A stretch of DNA of 8,482 nt from Ignavibacteriales bacterium (GTDB lineage: Bacteria > Bacteroidota > Ignavibacteria > Ignavibacteriales > Melioribacteraceae): the NCBI GenBank assembly GCA_027080245.1, contig JALWSN010000026.1, positions 1 through 8,482 on the forward strand, given 5' to 3'. The notes below the pieces were generated by a model that was given only the letters and a program-made list of their open reading frames with translations, searched no databases and was not told the DNA's origin. Positions 6,151 through 8,482 of the stretch are shown one piece after another (the stretch's first letter is position 1; each line of letters starts with the position of its first letter). The position numbers and the translations under genes were made by a program.

Positions 6151-6465
6151 TTACCCTTCAGCCTCCCCTTTGCTAAGGCGGTAAAGGTCCACAAACAAAC
6201 AGGAAGAAATATTTTTGTAATTCCCCTTTAATTTGTTGTAAATCAACTTGCCAACGAACTGTCCCCCAAAAAACGCTCCGACTAAAATAGGGTAAGTAAT
6301 GAACTTAAATCCGAGATGCCCTAATATTCTCAGCACTATTACAAATGGCACAGGGATGTGAATTGCCAGAGCCCACTGTAACGAAAACTTCCTGACGTTA
6401 CCCCGCCAATATCCAAATGGCAAATTAAACAAGAAAACAATTAATGCCGCAATCCAAATATTCAT
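6151..6465 (-). CDS. Small conserved-type membrane protein of unknown function
   Basis: The 104-residue product has three hydrophobic helices, about 3-19, 32-50 and 55-76, joined by short basic loops. Motifs that look conserved rather than random are NLPFGYWR (14-21), HIPVPFVIVLR (36-46) and AFFGGQFVGKL (64-74), with proline and glycine in the membrane segments. It would sit in the inner membrane; I do not recognise a characterised family. The start is supported by AGAAGGA 8 bases upstream and a perfect TAnnTTTG box before that. The last 25 residues are polar, and the final ten codons are written in palindromic repeat-like DNA, so the C-terminus may have been altered by a repeat. Convergent with rpoD with 72 bases between stops. 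Confidence 0.8.
   Translation of the reverse strand: MNIWIAALIVFLFNLPFGYWRGNVRKFSLQWALAIHIPVPFVIVLRILGHLGFKFITYPILVGAFFGGQFVGKLIYNKLKGNYKNISSCLFVDLYRLSKGEAEG
6162..6181. repeat. Imperfect palindrome within the 3' end of the membrane-protein gene
   Basis: CCTCCCCTT and AAGGCGG face each other around TGCT, resembling the common intergenic CCTCCCCTT...AAGGGGAGG type of element. Read on the - strand it encodes YRLSKGEA of the membrane-protein tail. Confidence 0.45.
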
Positions 6466-6492
6466 TTAACTTTTCCTTCTATTTTTTGAATG

Positions 6493-6500
6493 CAAATATA
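6493..6500 (-). promoter_or_regulatory. Candidate -7 box for the small membrane protein gene
   Basis: On the - strand TATATTTG (6500-6493) is identical to the box before rpoD and fits TAnnTTTG exactly. The upstream -33 position (about 6520-6523) offers only CCTG, a weak match. Transcription would begin near 6486, about 20 bases before the start codon. Confidence 0.5.
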
Positions 6501-6504
6501 ATAA

Positions 6505-6823
6505 ATATCTTACAGGATAGCAGGTCTTTTTTTTGCATATTTAAATATTTTATTGCCTAAAACACATCTGTTCAATAAATTGAATTACATTGCATTTTGG
6601 ACAAAAGTGACCTAAAAAGTTTCGTAGAATATTTTCTTTAATCCCAGAAAAACTAAAAGGGCTGAAATAGCAAGCTTTAACTTAACTTAAAAGGAGAAAA
6701 ATTAAACAAACGGAAATTATTTTGAAATTTAACCTATTAAAATAAAGCTTATTCAAAATTCAGCTTTTTATTTCTCAAAATTTCAGTGCTGCGCCAGAAA
6801 TATTTTTGTCTTGATTTTAATTT
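6505..6823. other. AT-rich intergenic region without a gene
   Basis: No supported open frame lies here. It contains dispersed repeat copy 3 (6560-6603), a Shine-Dalgarno-like AAGGAGA near 6691-6697 with no start codon at usable distance, and a weak AT-rich hairpin (AAAGCT near 6745 with AGCTTT near 6763, followed by TTTATTT) with no gene before it. A small RNA cannot be excluded, but no + strand promoter box supports one. Confidence 0.55.
6560..6603 (-). repeat. Dispersed ~45-base AT-rich repeat, copy 3 (inverted orientation)
   Basis: On the - strand it begins TGTCCAAAATGCA, continues with TAATTCAATTT and ends AGATGTGTTT. It matches copy 1 closely over about 30 bases and again at the end after a 3-base deletion. 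It lies between the proposed promoter of the membrane protein and the porV-like gene. Confidence 0.75.
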
Positions 6824-6831
6824 TAATTTTG
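6824..6831 (+). promoter_or_regulatory. Candidate -7 box for the PorV/PorQ-family gene
   Basis: TAATTTTG matches TAnnTTTG exactly and ends 33 bases before the start codon. The nearest upstream TTTG (6805-6808) is only 15 bases away, closer than the usual 19-21, so the -33 element is uncertain. Confidence 0.38.
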
Positions 6832-6864
6832 GTAATCTTTAAATTTTAATTTGCTTAATAAAAA

Positions 6865-7899
6865 ATGAAAATAAAAAATTCTTTTTTAATAATTCTTTTT
6901 ACCTTAGCATTTGAATTAAACGCGCAAACAGTAATAGGAAAATACGCGGGCGAATTTTTAGCAATAGGCGTTGGCGCCCGAGCGCTTGGAATGGGAAGCG
7001 CTCAAGTTGCCACGACTAACGATGTTACTTCAAGTTACTGGAACCCGGCAGGGCTTTCCCTGGTAAACTATCCCCAAATTTCAATCATGCATGAAGAACA
7101 TTTCGGCTCCCTCGTAAATTATAATTACGCCGCAATTGCGTTACCTTACGGCAAAACAATGACTTTCGCTTTCAGCGCAATCAGGCTTAGCGTAGACGGT
7201 ATTCCCGATACCCGGAACGCTTTAATCGACCAGAATACTGGACAGGTAATTTACGACATCTTCAATCCGAACGCCCGTTTGGATCCCGACAAAATTACAG
7301 AGTTCAGCAACACGGACTGGGCATTCTTTTTTTCTTTTGCGCAAAAACGCTCGGACAAATTTTCCTGGGGTGCTAATTTGAAATTCATTTACAGAACCAT
7401 TGCCTACTCGTGGGCAATGGGAATTGGATTCGACGTTGGAGCAATTTACTCGCCCGTAAAAAATCTTTTACTCGGCGCTAATTTAATGGATGTTACTTCA
7501 ACATTCATTGCGTGGAAAACCGGCAGAAACGAACTGATTACTCCTACAATTAAAATTGGCGCGGCTTACCTTTTACGCTACAAAAATTTCACGCTAACGC
7601 CGGACGTTGATTTTGACGTAAGATTTGAAAACAGGCGCTTTGCCTCTGAATTTAATCTCGGACCAATAAGCTTTGACGCACACAGCGGATTTGAAATAAC
7701 CTACAAAAATATTTTCGCCGTTCGCGCCGGCTACAACGACGTTAAACAATTCACTCTTGGCGCGGGAATTAAATTGCCCAAACTCAACATCGATTACTCC
7801 TTCGCTCGTTTCAACGATTCGCAATTTGCCCGGCTGCCGGATTCCCACCGAATATCTTTAATCTTAACGCTCGAAGAACCCAAATATTTGCGCAAGTAA
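6865..7899 (+). CDS. PorV/PorQ-family outer-membrane beta-barrel protein
   Basis: The product is 344 residues, normal for the family. Residues 1-20 are a signal peptide (lysines, then FLIILFTLAFELNA with cleavage before Gln21). The diagnostic N-terminal block follows at about 28-65: GEFLAIGVGARALGMGSAQVATTNDVTSSYWNPAGL, including the plug-like WNPAG motif of FadL-like barrels. The remainder alternates short beta strands rich in aromatic and small residues, ending in the strand HRISLILTLEEP. Known members: PorV shuttles cargo of the type IX secretion system to the cell surface; many paralogues in Ignavibacteriota have no assigned role. No secretion gene is adjacent, so the specific role is open. 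There is no Shine-Dalgarno before the ATG, only A/T-rich leader, unlike most neighbours; the start is set by the signal peptide. Confidence 0.88.
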   Translation: MKIKNSFLIILFTLAFELNAQTVIGKYAGEFLAIGVGARALGMGSAQVATTNDVTSSYWNPAGLSLVNYPQISIMHEEHFGSLVNYNYAAIALPYGKTMTFAFSAIRLSVDGIPDTRNALIDQNTGQVIYDIFNPNARLDPDKITEFSNTDWAFFFSFAQKRSDKFSWGANLKFIYRTIAYSWAMGIGFDVGAIYSPVKNLLLGANLMDVTSTFIAWKTGRNELITPTIKIGAAYLLRYKNFTLTPDVDFDVRFENRRFASEFNLGPISFDAHSGFEITYKNIFAVRAGYNDVKQFTLGAGIKLPKLNIDYSFARFNDSQFARLPDSHRISLILTLEEPKYLRK

Positions 7900-7933
7900 T
7901 TTGCCCGGAGTTTTACGCGCAACGACAGGGATT

Positions 7934-7945
7934 TATTTGCAAATA
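7934..7945. repeat. 12-base perfect palindrome between convergent genes
   Basis: TATTTGCAAATA lies in the 61-base gap between the porV-like gene and the dehydratase gene. No classical terminator with a T run is visible in this gap on either strand. Confidence 0.35.
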
Positions 7946-7960
7946 GGCGGAAGGCTAATT

Positions 7961-8482
7961 CTACCGTAACCAAGGAAGATTGTCCAAATCCACATTGCCG
8001 CCGGAGATTATTAGCCCTACTCTTTTCCCCTTGAAGAATTCTCTGTTTTCCAAAACCGCGGCAAGAGGAACCGCCGAAGAGGGCTCTATTATTATCTTAA
8101 GTCGCTCCCATGTCATTCTCATAGCCGTAATTATTGACTTTTCGCCAACCGTAAAAATGTCGTCGACAAATTTAGTCACAATTGAAAACGTCCTTTCGCT
8201 CAGGGAAGTTAGAAGTCCGTCGGCAATTGTAAGGGGTTTTACGGAAGGGTAAATTTTTCCGTCCTTAAACGAACGGTAAGCGTCGTCCGCGCCCTTGGGT
8301 TCCGCGGCAATTACCCTTGTCCCTTTTGAAAAATAAAAAGCGCTCAGAGCCGCGCCGGATGCAAGTCCTCCGCCGCCAATTGGCTGCACAATAAAATCGA
8401 GACGGGGCGCTTGTTCAATTAATTCCATTGCGGCTGTAGCTTGCCCGGCAATTACGGTAAAATTGTCGTAAGGATGAACGAA
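7961..8482 (-). CDS. PLP-dependent serine racemase / serine-threonine dehydratase family enzyme, C-terminal part (5' end outside window)
   Basis: The frame is open to the window edge, so the N-terminal ~150 residues, including the catalytic lysine, are missing; 173 residues are seen. From the edge: FVHPYDN and VIAGQATAA (1-18), the phosphate-binding glycine loop IGGGGLASG (35-43), AAEPKGADDAYRSF (59-72), TIADG, WERLKIIIEPSSAVPLAA, and the cofactor-nitrogen serine in SGGNVD (160-165). The chain ends right after this, so there is no C-terminal ACT regulatory domain, unlike biosynthetic IlvA. Glu61, Ala65 and Asp67 reproduce the spacing of the divalent-metal site of eukaryotic-type serine racemase, a feature also of hydroxyaspartate ammonia-lyases. 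It probably deaminates or racemises L-serine, L-threonine or 3-hydroxyaspartate in the cytoplasm. Convergent with the porV-like gene. Confidence 0.9.
   Translation of the reverse strand, partial: FVHPYDNFTVIAGQATAAMELIEQAPRLDFIVQPIGGGGLASGAALSAFYFSKGTRVIAAEPKGADDAYRSFKDGKIYPSVKPLTIADGLLTSLSERTFSIVTKFVDDIFTVGEKSIITAMRMTWERLKIIIEPSSAVPLAAVLENREFFKGKRVGLIISGGNVDLDNLPWLR

Noticed and set aside
4520..6603. CRISPR array made from the three repeat copies
   Set aside because: Spacing is about 490 and 1550 bases, orientation differs, copies are diverged and no cas gene is present.
6685..6748. Leader peptide from AAGGAGA near 6691 to a TTG at 6722
   Set aside because: The gap of about 25 bases is too long for initiation and the frame is only eight codons with no regulatory structure to match.
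7594..8252. Open frames opposite the porV-like and dehydratase genes
   Set aside because: They are antisense readings of well-supported coding sequence, without ribosome sites or protein features.
1..8482. tRNA, rRNA or other classical RNA genes
   Set aside because: No cloverleaf with a T-loop GTTCRA block or ribosomal signature was seen on either strand when reading the gaps.

Overview
The window looks like chromosome from a member of the FCB group, most likely Ignavibacteriota (Melioribacter/Ignavibacterium-like) or a deep Bacteroidota relative. This rests on a SusC/SusD outer-membrane pair, a PorV/PorQ-family outer-membrane protein, a short group-1 sigma factor without region 1.1, a Bacteroidota-type thioredoxin, and several upstream boxes matching the TAnnTTTG -7 element of that group. 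Most genes here still carry Shine-Dalgarno sequences, which fits Ignavibacteriota better than typical Bacteroidota. The taxon is inferred from family resemblance, not from a search.

Layout: (1) 1-3174, + strand: the C-terminal two thirds of a SusC/RagA TonB-dependent transporter (5' end outside the window), then its SusD/RagB lipoprotein, closed by a strong intrinsic terminator. (2) 3238-3855, - strand: a membrane-anchored TPR protein, divergent from (3) a + strand thioredoxin (4033-4401) with an unusual WCQPC active site and its own terminator. (4) 4402-5217: an 816-base gene-free stretch packed with small repeats and palindromes. (5) 5218-6078, + strand: the primary sigma factor (RpoD/SigA), read from a TTG codon, with a terminator. 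(6) 6151-6465, - strand: a small unidentified three-helix membrane protein, convergent with rpoD. (7) 6466-6864: an AT-rich intergenic region with divergent promoter candidates and another dispersed repeat copy. (8) 6865-7899, + strand: a PorV/PorQ-family barrel protein. (9) 7961-8482, - strand: the C-terminal half of a PLP-dependent serine racemase/threonine dehydratase-type enzyme, running off the window.

The SusC-SusD pair is the only evident operon; it would take up a nutrient, probably a glycan or peptide, across the outer membrane, but no neighbouring enzyme indicates the substrate. The other genes appear to be single transcription units. I see no defence system, phage, transposase, CRISPR array or RNA gene. 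The most notable non-textbook signal is in the intergenic DNA: a roughly 45-base AT-rich sequence present three times (4520, 5007, and 6603 on the - strand), beside an inverted array of AATCTGTG boxes, a large nested hairpin and a 14-base tandem repeat. These look like dispersed non-coding elements accumulating around rpoD.
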